Source: Pseudohongiella spirulinae (GTDB lineage Bacteria > Pseudomonadota > Gammaproteobacteria > Pseudomonadales > Pseudohongiellaceae). From it: a DNA stretch of 64,000 bases. The DNA is taken from positions 62,001 through 126,000 of the forward strand of contig NZ_CP013189.1 in the NCBI RefSeq assembly GCF_001444425.1, written 5' to 3'. Below, in pieces: positions 56,465-64,000 of the stretch (positions within the stretch are counted from its first letter, which is position 1; every line of letters begins with the position of its first letter). The notes beneath the pieces are model-generated. The model did no database searches and was not told the origin of the DNA. It saw nothing but the letters and a program-made list of their open reading frames with translations. The translations under genes were made by a program, and so were the position numbers.

Positions 56465-58801
56465 ATGACTCAGGCTTATGCCGACACCAAAATGGCCCGC
56501 AAAACTCCCGCGATATCCGAGATGCAACTGGCACCCCAATCTGAACCGGACTGGGCCGGCGTCTGTGCGTTCAGTCTGCCGATGCTGGATATTCGAGGTG
56601 GAAGGCAGGCTCTGCTGGACTATTTTCACAATACCTGGCGCCTGACAGAAACACTGTTTTCAGCGTTGACCTGTGAGGAAGCCTATTTCGAGCGGCCTTA
56701 CCACAAGACTCGCCATCCCCTGATTTTCTATTATGTGCACCCGGTCAGTTTTTATATCAACAAGTTACTGGTTGCCGGTCTGATCAAGGAGCCGGTCAAC
56801 AAGCATTTTGAAGCTCTGTTTGAAACCGGCGTTGATGAGATGAGCTGGGATGATCTGCACGATGGTGAGCAGGATATCTGGCCGACAGTGGCCGAGGCCC
56901 GGGAATACCGGCGAAAGGTGTATGGCATTGTCACCGAGCTGATCGAGACTCACCCAATATTCGATCACCCGATCACCATGGACTCGCCTGGCTGGGCACT
57001 GGTCATGTGTTTTGAGCATGAGCGCATTCATCTGGAAACATCTTCTGTGCTGATGCGCGAGCTGCCACTGAAGTTTCTTCAGGCGCCCGCCCAGTGGCCT
57101 GAGCTGCCAGTGGCCAAAAATGCCCCGGAGCGCTTTGTTCGGCCGGTGGCCGGCCTGCATTACCCGGCTGACAATCCTTTGATCGAGGTGGCGAAGACTT
57201 CCGTTAGTCTGGGTAAGCCTGCTGAGTGGCCGACATTTGGCTGGGATAATGAATATGGTCAGGAAACACGTGATGTCGAAGCTTTCCGTGCCAGCCAGCG
57301 GCTGATCAGCAATGGCGAATTTTACGAGTTTGTCAGCTCCGGTGCTTATCTGGAAGAGAAGTACTGGAGTGAACAAGGTTGGCAGTGGCGCCGTTTTCGC
57401 AACACTCGTTGGCCCACTTTCTGGGTGCAGGATGGCCCGGTCGGTTCGCACCAATACCGCTTGCGCACCATTTTCGCTGAAATTCCCATGCAATGGGACT
57501 GGCCGGCGATAGTTAACTATTATGAAGCCAGGGCCTACTGCGCATGGCGCGCTGAACGCGATGGCAGCAAAACCCCCTATCGCCTGTTGCTGGAAAAAGA
57601 GCATCTGGCCATGCAGGATGATGCGCTACAGTCATTGACGGACTGGCGCCCGGGGCAGGATGAGCGACTGGAGCGGGATCCTGTGATGAGCGTGGACGGA
57701 TTCAGCGATCTGAACCTGAATCTGCGTTGCGGCAGTGAAGGGCCTGTCGAGGCTTACGCGACCAATCAGCGCGGCTTCAACGATGTCATGGGTAATGTCT
57801 GGCAGTGGTCAGAGGATGTGTTCCATCCGCTGCCCGGTTTTGAGATTCACCCCTACTATGTCGACTTCAGCACACCCTGTTACGACAATGAGCACCAGAT
57901 GATTCTGGGTGGCTCATTTATCAGTACAGGTGATGAAGCCAGCGCCTGGGCGCGTTTTCATTTTCGACCACACTTCTTTCAGCATGCTGGTTTCCGTCTG
58001 GTGCAAGGCAGCGAGCCGGCCCCTGTGGGAGGCGAGCGTTATGAGACCGATGCGCTGCTGAATCAATATATGTTGTTCCACTTTGGCAGTCAGGCAGAGC
58101 AGCGTGATGAAGCTATAAACGCTAATGTCGGGCATCCTGAGACGCAGCCCTTCATGCAGGTGATGGCCGACCTGGTGCAACGTTACGCTGCCCGTTATGG
58201 GCGGGTGCTGGATCTGGGCTGTGCGGTGGGTCGGGCGAGCTTTGAACTGGCACGGTATTTTGAGCAGGTGACTGGTCTGGATTACAGTGCTGCCTTTATC
58301 CGGGCGGCGGACAAGCTGCGAGTCAAGGGCGAGATGTCTTATCAGCGCCTGGAGAGCGGACGTCACAGCACTGAGCTGGTGGCAACCATTGATGCCGGGA
58401 TTGACCGCGACCGTGTGAGGTTTGTGCAGGGCGATGCGGCCGGGTTGCAGGCGGCGGGTCTGGCGCAGGCGGGTAGCTACGACGCAGTATTGATGAGCAA
58501 CCTGCTGTGTCGCATGCCTGATCCGGCGGCTTGTCTTAAACAGTTTGTTGGCGAGAAATCACCCTTGGTCAAGGGTGGTATATTGGTGCTGTCGTCGCCG
58601 AATACGTGGATGGAACAGTACACGCCTGCTGACAGTTTTGTCGACGCCCCCGACAGTGATGGTGCATTGCAGAAACTGGCGCAGCTGCTGCCGGGTTACG
58701 AGTTGCTGCACCAGCAGGATCTGCCGTTCATGATTCGAGAGCATCGACGCAAGTACGAATACATCGTCAGCCAGGTGTCGATATGGCGTCGCACGCTCTA
58801 G
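56465..58801 (+). CDS. ovoA: ovothiol synthase OvoA (sulfoxide synthase plus methyltransferase)
   Basis: 778 residues from the ATG at 56465, with AGGAAG six bases upstream. DinB-like N-terminal domain with the iron motif HERIHLE (H185, H189, E191), a formylglycine-enzyme-like central domain (about 280-520: [36 protein letters not shown]), and a C-terminal class I methyltransferase (about 580-770: [19 protein letters not shown]). This three-domain fusion is the OvoA plan: cysteine plus histidine with oxygen to the 5-histidylcysteine sulfoxide, later pi-N-methylation to ovothiol A. The C-S lyase (OvoB) is not obvious; the aminotransferase upstream is not that family. Confidence 0.93.
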   Translation: MTQAYADTKMARKTPAISEMQLAPQSEPDWAGVCAFSLPMLDIRGGRQALLDYFHNTWRLTETLFSALTCEEAYFERPYHKTRHPLIFYYVHPVSFYINKLLVAGLIKEPVNKHFEALFETGVDEMSWDDLHDGEQDIWPTVAEAREYRRKVYGIVTELIETHPIFDHPITMDSPGWALVMCFEHERIHLETSSVLMRELPLKFLQAPAQWPELPVAKNAPERFVRPVAGLHYPADNPLIEVAKTSVSLGKPAEWPTFGWDNEYGQETRDVEAFRASQRLISNGEFYEFVSSGAYLEEKYWSEQGWQWRRFRNTRWPTFWVQDGPVGSHQYRLRTIFAEIPMQWDWPAIVNYYEARAYCAWRAERDGSKTPYRLLLEKEHLAMQDDALQSLTDWRPGQDERLERDPVMSVDGFSDLNLNLRCGSEGPVEAYATNQRGFNDVMGNVWQWSEDVFHPLPGFEIHPYYVDFSTPCYDNEHQMILGGSFISTGDEASAWARFHFRPHFFQHAGFRLVQGSEPAPVGGERYETDALLNQYMLFHFGSQAEQRDEAINANVGHPETQPFMQVMADLVQRYAARYGRVLDLGCAVGRASFELARYFEQVTGLDYSAAFIRAADKLRVKGEMSYQRLESGRHSTELVATIDAGIDRDRVRFVQGDAAGLQAAGLAQAGSYDAVLMSNLLCRMPDPAACLKQFVGEKSPLVKGGILVLSSPNTWMEQYTPADSFVDAPDSDGALQKLAQLLPGYELLHQQDLPFMIREHRRKYEYIVSQVSIWRRTL

Positions 58802-59765
58802 CGGCGATGCGAATGCATTCCAGGCGCTTTCGATGGTCAAAAATGTGCGCACTGAACATCACTTCGTTGATGCCGGTGCGCTGCACAAATGCCCGGATAC
58901 CCTTCTGCACCTGCTCCGGATCGCCTATGACGGCCTCGCGTAGTGCATGTGAGGCTGCCGATAGTTCTGCTGCCGAAAAGTGTGATTCGATGTTCTCCAG
59001 TGGCGGCCTGAGCGGGCCGGGTGTGCCACGGCGCAGCGCGATAAATTGTTGCTGCACCGAACTCATCAGCAGGCGCGCCTCGCTCTCTGTGGCGGCTGCA
59101 TACAAGGGTATGGCAGCCATACAATAGGGCTCGGCCAGTTGCTCCGATGGCCGGAAGCGGCTGCGATACATGTCCAGTGCCTGCATAAGGTAGTCCGGTG
59201 CAAAGTGCGAGGCGAAAGCAAAGGGCAGGCCCAGCGCTGCCGCCAGCTGTGCACTGAACAGACTGGAGCCGAGCAGCCAAAGAGGCACTTCCAGCCCTTC
59301 GCCCGGTACCGCCCGCACAGCCTGACCTGGCTGTGCAGCTTTGAAATAATGCTGCAGCTCCTGCACGTCGCGAGGGAACTGATCCACGCTGTCGTGGTAG
59401 CGACGCAGTGCCTGCATGGTGGCGGAATCCGTGCCGGGTGCCCGTCCCAATCCCAGGTCAATGCGCTCCGGATACAGGCTGGCCAGCGTGCCAAATTGTT
59501 CGGCAACCATCAACGGAGCATGATTGGGTAACATAATGCCCCCTGAACCGACTCTTATCCGCGCAGTCCCTTCGGCCACATAACCGATTACAACCGCCGT
59601 CGCTGCGCTGGCGATGCCAGTCATGTTGTGATGTTCGGCCAGCCAGAATCGCTGATAGCCACAGCGTTCGGCTTCCTGTGCCAATGAGCGGGAATTGAGC
59701 AAAGCCTGCCGGGCGCCGCTACCCTGGGTAATCGGTGCCAGGTCCAGCAGCGAGTAGGGGATCAT
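58767..59765 (-). CDS. LLM-class flavin-dependent oxidoreductase (luciferase-like)
   Basis: 332 residues of the bacterial luciferase-like group. [18 protein letters not shown] start, [24 protein letters not shown] and [13 protein letters not shown] are typical of the YhbW/MsnO8 subgroup. Substrate unknown; FMN-dependent. Its C-terminus overlaps the end of ovoA by 35 bases on the other strand. Confidence 0.9.
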   Translation of the reverse strand: MIPYSLLDLAPITQGSGARQALLNSRSLAQEAERCGYQRFWLAEHHNMTGIASAATAVVIGYVAEGTARIRVGSGGIMLPNHAPLMVAEQFGTLASLYPERIDLGLGRAPGTDSATMQALRRYHDSVDQFPRDVQELQHYFKAAQPGQAVRAVPGEGLEVPLWLLGSSLFSAQLAAALGLPFAFASHFAPDYLMQALDMYRSRFRPSEQLAEPYCMAAIPLYAAATESEARLLMSSVQQQFIALRRGTPGPLRPPLENIESHFSAAELSAASHALREAVIGDPEQVQKGIRAFVQRTGINEVMFSAHIFDHRKRLECIRIAARACDAISTPG

Positions 59766-60009
59766 GCATGACTCCTGGGTTAAGACCGGGGGTTAAAATT
59801 GCGAAAACAATTTAGCATAGCGGCGGTCTGATCCAAACAGCGAAACCAAACTGACGCTGAATCTGGTCAGTTTATCGGCTTGCTGACCTGCTGCACTTGA
59901 ATAATGGCAGGCGCTGGATTACTCTGCGTGATCCTTGATTATTGCTCATAGATCCGGATTAGTTTGTACCGAGCATTCGTTGTCATTTTTGTTCTCTGAG
60001 GAGATTAAC

Positions 60010-61017
60010 GTGAAAAAACAGTTTCTATTATCAGCTGCCGTTGCAGTAGCCGTTGCCGGCAGCGCGATTGCGGACGATAACTACAGCGCTCCGCTGAATG
60101 AGTGGGGACAGCCAGATCTGCGTGGCGTATTCAATTTCAGCTCCAATACGCCGATGGAGCGAAATCGCCAATACGGTGATCGCCAGTTTTACACGGCTGA
60201 AGAGGTGATTGAGCGTGACCGTCGTATCGCCGAAGAGGCTGCTGCAAGCGATGGTCAATCCTCACAGGGTGGTGTCGGTGGTTATAACCGTGCCTGGGTA
60301 GAAGATATGCCCCAGGAACTGAACCTGCGCACTTCCATTATTATCTACCCCGAAGATGGCCGGACGCCGGCACGCGTCCCGGGTGCCCCGATCGCATTTG
60401 GCGGCCTGGGTCCGGACTATGACGGTGAACGACCCGTGCGCGTAGCGGTGGGCGGTATTGGTAAAGATGGCCCCGAAGATCGTGGTATTTCTGAGCGCTG
60501 CCTGTTGGGTTTCAACTCCGTGCCGCCTTTTACACCCAGCATGTACAACAACAATGTACAGTTGTTCCAGACCGAAGATCACGCCGTGATCATGAACGAA
60601 ATGATTCATGAAGCGCGTATTGTTCGTCTGCACGACAAGGATCACCTGCCGGAAAGCATCACTCAGTGGACCGGCGACTCAATTGGCTGGTACGAAGGCA
60701 ACTCGCTGGTTGTTGAAACCAAAAACTTCAACTACAAGTCGCAGACTTTCCGCGGTACCGGTATCTCTTCAAACAAAACCCTGATCGAGAAGTTCACCCG
60801 TACATCAGACGACATCGTGGAGTATGAATTCACTGTCATTGATCCGCTGGCGTTTGAAGACAAGATTGTTGGTGTGGTGCCCATGGTGCAGACCGAAGAG
60901 CCGCTGTTTGAATATGCCTGTCACGAAGGTAACTACGGCATGATCAACATTCTGCAGGGCCAGCGTGTTGAAGACGGCACCTGGGATTATGAAAACAATC
61001 GCGCAATTCGACAGTGA
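60010..61017 (+). CDS. secreted protein of unknown function, paralogue 1
   Basis: 335 residues from the GTG at 60010 (AGGAG eight bases before); the longer frame to 59935 would bury the signal peptide (QFLLSAAVAVAVAGSAIA). No membrane helix after it. Motifs shared with the next gene: a PDLRG/PNFSGIW opening, a central cysteine segment, and WYEGNSLVVETKNF near residue 230 (WDGDTLVIDVTG in the partner). Such proteins are common and often duplicated in marine gammaproteobacteria and related taxa, but I know no function. Confidence 0.75.
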   Translation: MKKQFLLSAAVAVAVAGSAIADDNYSAPLNEWGQPDLRGVFNFSSNTPMERNRQYGDRQFYTAEEVIERDRRIAEEAAASDGQSSQGGVGGYNRAWVEDMPQELNLRTSIIIYPEDGRTPARVPGAPIAFGGLGPDYDGERPVRVAVGGIGKDGPEDRGISERCLLGFNSVPPFTPSMYNNNVQLFQTEDHAVIMNEMIHEARIVRLHDKDHLPESITQWTGDSIGWYEGNSLVVETKNFNYKSQTFRGTGISSNKTLIEKFTRTSDDIVEYEFTVIDPLAFEDKIVGVVPMVQTEEPLFEYACHEGNYGMINILQGQRVEDGTWDYENNRAIRQ

Positions 61018-61029
61018 TAAAGGTTACAC

Positions 61030-61902
61030 ATGAAGACTCAATTTAAAACGATGTTTGCGGTGGCGGCGACCGCTGCTGCGGTCAGCGCATTCTGGGTGAG
61101 CCAGGATGCTTCAGTTGTTCAGGCTCAGCAGTCTGTGGCCAGCAACGAAATTCCCCGTACACCGGATGGAAAGCCAAATTTCAGTGGTATATGGCAGAGC
61201 ATGAGTGCCGCTGAGTGGAGCCTTGAGCCCGCTGAAGCCCGTCATGGTCCGCTGGCTGCACTGCAGGCGGGTGCGCACCTGGCCTTCCCGCCCAGCGTGG
61301 GTTATGTGGAAGGCGGCACCATTCCTTATAAAGCGGGTATGCGTGCTCAGCAGGAAGAAAACAAGCGTAACTGGTTGCAGGGTGATCCGGCCACGCAGTG
61401 CAAACTGCCTGGGGTACCTCGCGCAACCTACATGCCTTATCCTTTCCAGATCTTCCAGGGGCCCGATGCCACCCTGATCAGTTACCAGTTTGCTGGTGCT
61501 GACCGTATTGTCCACATGGACAAGGTTGTGGAAGCGCAGGTTGATACCTGGATGGGCATCAATAATGGCTCCTGGGACGGTGACACGCTGGTGATTGATG
61601 TCACCGGCCAGATGCCAGACACCTGGTTTGACCGCTCCGGTCACTACCATAGCGGCTGGGATATGCACGTCCAGGAGCGCTATACGATGGTTGATCGTAA
61701 CACCATCGATTATTCGGCCACGATTACTGACCCGAATGTATTTGAAGAGCCATGGACCATCAGCATGAAGCTGTATCGTCATCAGGACGAAAACATGCAG
61801 ATGCTGGAATTCAAGTGTGTTGAATTCGTAGAGGAGCTGATTTACGGCCATCTGCGTGCGCCTGGCGACCCGATTGGTGATGGTGTAACACCTATTTACT
61901 GA
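61030..61902 (+). CDS. secreted protein of unknown function, paralogue 2
   Basis: 290 residues, ATG start, signal peptide (MFAVAATAAAVSAFWVSQDASVVQAQ). Begins the mature part with TPDGKPNFSGIWQ, then a conserved PFQIFQGPDATLISYQF and SWDGDTLVIDVTG...W segment, as in paralogue 1. 12 bp downstream of it, so one transcript. Ends before a strong terminator. Confidence 0.75.
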   Translation: MKTQFKTMFAVAATAAAVSAFWVSQDASVVQAQQSVASNEIPRTPDGKPNFSGIWQSMSAAEWSLEPAEARHGPLAALQAGAHLAFPPSVGYVEGGTIPYKAGMRAQQEENKRNWLQGDPATQCKLPGVPRATYMPYPFQIFQGPDATLISYQFAGADRIVHMDKVVEAQVDTWMGINNGSWDGDTLVIDVTGQMPDTWFDRSGHYHSGWDMHVQERYTMVDRNTIDYSATITDPNVFEEPWTISMKLYRHQDENMQMLEFKCVEFVEELIYGHLRAPGDPIGDGVTPIY

Positions 61903-61918
61903 TCGCAGCCATACCAAA

Positions 61919-61967
61919 CACCCGCAGAATGCTGTATAAATAAACAGTATTCTGCGGGTGTTTTTTT
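61919..61967 (+). terminator. intrinsic terminator of the secreted paralogue pair
   Basis: 17-base arms (61919-61935 and 61944-61960) with one G.U pair and an 8-base loop, followed by seven T residues (61961-61967). Its T-run touches the ATG of dnaE2 and its apex contains the LexA box. Confidence 0.88.
61932..61947. promoter_or_regulatory. LexA (SOS) box of dnaE2
   Basis: CTGTATAAATAAACAG is CTGT-N8-ACAG, differing from CTGTATATATATACAG at two inner bases. It lies 20 bases before the dnaE2 ATG and contains TATAAA (61935-61940), which may be the -10 box. Confidence 0.85.
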
Positions 61968-64000
61968 ATGTGTGACTTGCCTGTTGATGCGGCGCCGGAT
62001 TATGCGGAGCTGCATTGTCTGAGTAATTTTTCCTTTCTGCGCGGTGCTTCTCATCCCGAGGAGCTGGTTGAACGTGCCATCGAGCTGGGTTATCGCGCTC
62101 TGGCATTGACTGATGAGTGCAGCCTGTCCGGTGTCGTCAGGGCTTACAGCGCAGTCAAAGCCGCGAAGGCCCGCGGTCAGCCCATCAGACTGATTATCGG
62201 TAGTGAGTTTCGCACGCAAGATGGTCTGCATATTGTGCTGCTGGCTCCAGACCGCAAAGCCTATGCACAATTATCGGCACTGATTACCCGGGCCCGGCGC
62301 GACTGTGCCAAAGGTGACTATCTGCTGAGCCGCCAGATGCTGGAAGAACTGGACCTGCAGTGCTGCCTGGCTTTATGGATCGCGCCACCATCGCCTATCA
62401 GTCGCAACTACTGTGAAATTGCTGCCAGGCAGAGTCTGGCGTGGTTGTCAGAATTATTTCCTGGACGATTGTGGATCGGTGCTCAGCGTTTTCTGGATGC
62501 TGATGACCGTGACAAACAATGGGAGCTGGAGCAGCTTGCTCAGCAAACAGGTGTGCCGATTTGTGCTACTGGCGGTATCCAGATGCATCACCCCTGCAGG
62601 CGAGCACTGCGCGACACGCTGACAGCCATACGGCTGGTAAAACCCCTGGCAGAGCTGGGGTACCAGCTACCCGCCAACGCACAACAGTTTTTGCGTAGCC
62701 GTGCCACCCTGGGGCGGCTGTTCCCGGTTTCCTGGCTGGCAGAAACGCTCAATATAGCAGAACAGTGCAGCTTTTCCCTGTCTGAACTGCGCTATGAATA
62801 TCCACGTGAGCTGGTGCCAGCAGGGCATACGCCTGCCAGTTGGTTGCGCCGTTTAACCTTACAGGGCATGGCGGAACGCTGGCCGGAAGGTGCCTCGCAA
62901 TCGATTCGTGAGCTGCTGGAAAAAGAGTTGTTATTGATTGCAGAGATGGCCTATGAGCATTTTTTTCTGACCGTGCATGACATCGTCATGTTTGCACGCA
63001 GTCAGAACATACTGTGCCAGGGGCGAGGCTCGGCAGCGAACTCAGCTGTTTGCTATTGCCTGGGCATAACCGCTGTGGATCCCTCCCGTATGCAGTTGCT
63101 GTTTGAACGCTTTCTTTCCAAAGAACGTGATGAACCGCCGGATATCGATGTTGATTTTGAGCATGAGCGTCGCGAGGAAGTCATACAGTATATCTATCGA
63201 AAATATGGCCGCGACCGCGCAGCTCTGGCTGCCACAGTCATCGCCTACCGTCGGCGCAGTGCCATTCGCGATGTCGGGAAAGCCCTGGGCATGGATGCCG
63301 CGCAGATTGATCAGGCACTGAATTGTCTTCGCATGAACAACGACGGACAGTTGGTGAGCATTGATGATATTCAGTTGCCTGAGCCGTTGTTGTTGCGACT
63401 GAGTTTTCTGGTGCAACAGATCATTGGCTTCCCACGGCACCTGTCTCAACATGTAGGTGGTTTTGTGATCAGCGAAGGACCATTGTCTGAACTGGTGCCG
63501 GTAGAAAATGCGAGCATGGCTGACAGAACCGTCATCCAGTGGGAGAAGGATGATCTGGAAGCGCTGGGTCTGTTGAAGGTTGATGTGTTGGCGCTGGGCA
63601 TGTTGACTGCTATCCGTAAATGTCTGGCGCTGGTTTCAGGACGGCGCGGGGAGGCCATGGGCCTGGCCGATGTGCCGGCGGAGGATGCGGCGGTCTATGA
63701 GATGATCGGACGGGCAGATACTGTGGGGGTTTTCCAGATTGAATCGCGTGCCCAGATGAGCATGCTGCCGCGCCTCAGACCGCAGAATTATTATGACCTG
63801 GTAGTGCAGATTGCCATCGTGCGCCCGGGGCCGATTCAGGGCGATATGGTGCATCCATATTTGATGAGGCGACAAGGTAAGCAAGCAGTCACTTATCCTG
63901 GAGAGGCTGTTAAATCTGTGCTGGGGCGTACACTAGGAGTGCCCATTTTCCAGGAACAGGTCATGCAGATTGCTATGGTGGCGGCCGGTTTCAGCGGTGG
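61968..64000 (+). CDS. dnaE2: error-prone DNA polymerase DnaE2, 3' truncated by window edge
   Basis: The frame is open from the ATG at 61968 to the window end (677 residues of an expected ~1030). PHP domain first (YAELHCLSNFSFLRGASHPEELV; LTDECSLSGVVRAY), then the C-family polymerase with metal aspartates in PDIDVDF (D392, D394), the QGRGSAANSAVCYCLG loop and GVFQIESRAQMSMLPR. Translesion polymerase induced by DNA damage; usually works with ImuA/ImuB, which are not upstream here. The ATG is the only start in frame after a TAA at 61941, and only a weak GGGTG precedes it. A LexA box lies 20 bases upstream. Confidence 0.93.
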   Translation, partial: MCDLPVDAAPDYAELHCLSNFSFLRGASHPEELVERAIELGYRALALTDECSLSGVVRAYSAVKAAKARGQPIRLIIGSEFRTQDGLHIVLLAPDRKAYAQLSALITRARRDCAKGDYLLSRQMLEELDLQCCLALWIAPPSPISRNYCEIAARQSLAWLSELFPGRLWIGAQRFLDADDRDKQWELEQLAQQTGVPICATGGIQMHHPCRRALRDTLTAIRLVKPLAELGYQLPANAQQFLRSRATLGRLFPVSWLAETLNIAEQCSFSLSELRYEYPRELVPAGHTPASWLRRLTLQGMAERWPEGASQSIRELLEKELLLIAEMAYEHFFLTVHDIVMFARSQNILCQGRGSAANSAVCYCLGITAVDPSRMQLLFERFLSKERDEPPDIDVDFEHERREEVIQYIYRKYGRDRAALAATVIAYRRRSAIRDVGKALGMDAAQIDQALNCLRMNNDGQLVSIDDIQLPEPLLLRLSFLVQQIIGFPRHLSQHVGGFVISEGPLSELVPVENASMADRTVIQWEKDDLEALGLLKVDVLALGMLTAIRKCLALVSGRRGEAMGLADVPAEDAAVYEMIGRADTVGVFQIESRAQMSMLPRLRPQNYYDLVVQIAIVRPGPIQGDMVHPYLMRRQGKQAVTYPGEAVKSVLGRTLGVPIFQEQVMQIAMVAAGFSG

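Noticed and set aside
59766-60009. Regulatory RNA or promoter in the 244-base gap before the secreted pair
   Set aside because: I could find no convincing promoter box or stable hairpin, only the ribosome binding site before the GTG.

Overview
The window reads as chromosome of an aerobic, probably marine-type gammaproteobacterium of intermediate G+C. Evidence is the gene content (Rep helicase, YifB/ComM, UbiK, QueG, tkt-epd-pgk-fba, psd-motAB-rsgA-orn-queG), and the order of many blocks, which as I recall matches Pseudomonas. The genus cannot be fixed from sequence reading alone.

Positions 1-22.3 kb form a cell-surface island. It opens with a partial sugar-nucleotide epimerase and rmlA-rmlC-rmlD (dTDP-rhamnose). 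A secreted matrixin protease with an exported partner follows. Next is a complete type I secretion system (ABC protein, HlyD-type adaptor, TolC-type channel; minus strand) and a Crp/Fnr-family regulator. Divergent from the regulator lies a FecR-domain protein, CHASE2-nucleotide cyclase and TPR/outer-membrane-barrel operon. A 1130-residue cysteine-free S-layer-like protein with a C-terminal RTX block, the obvious export cargo, comes next, followed by a SapC-family protein, a SAM methyltransferase with a regulatory domain, and an unknown 209-residue protein. Two promoters in the island carry CRP-type palindromes (TGTGA-N6-TCAC) at exactly the same distance from a -10 box. A local regulator/nucleotide-signal circuit for surface-layer production is therefore a reasonable inference.

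Positions 22.3-31.4 kb hold two cytochrome c5 genes, a possible 44-residue membrane protein, rep, a GGDEF-EAL protein, comM, ubiK, and glnK-amtB behind a recognisable sigma-54 promoter and NtrC site. Positions 31.5-37.1 kb hold the S-adenosylmethionine cycle operon arsR/methyltransferase-metK-ahcY-metF-rsmE (minus strand), with a perfect 16-bp operator upstream. Positions 37.2-42.6 kb are tkt-epd-pgk-fba, ending in a 174-nt long-range inverted repeat. After that come phzF, the divergent serA and D-2-hydroxyglutarate dehydrogenase-like pair, a cold-shock gene, rpiA, ilvA, ppnP-psd, motAB, rsgA, orn, queG and a methionine-type aminotransferase.

The right end carries ovoA (ovothiol synthesis), a luciferase-like oxidoreductase, two related secreted proteins of unknown function and a truncated dnaE2 (error-prone polymerase). 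The dnaE2 start is preceded by a near-consensus LexA box that forms the apex of the upstream gene's terminator hairpin. I saw no tRNA, rRNA, CRISPR array, transposase or prophage genes.
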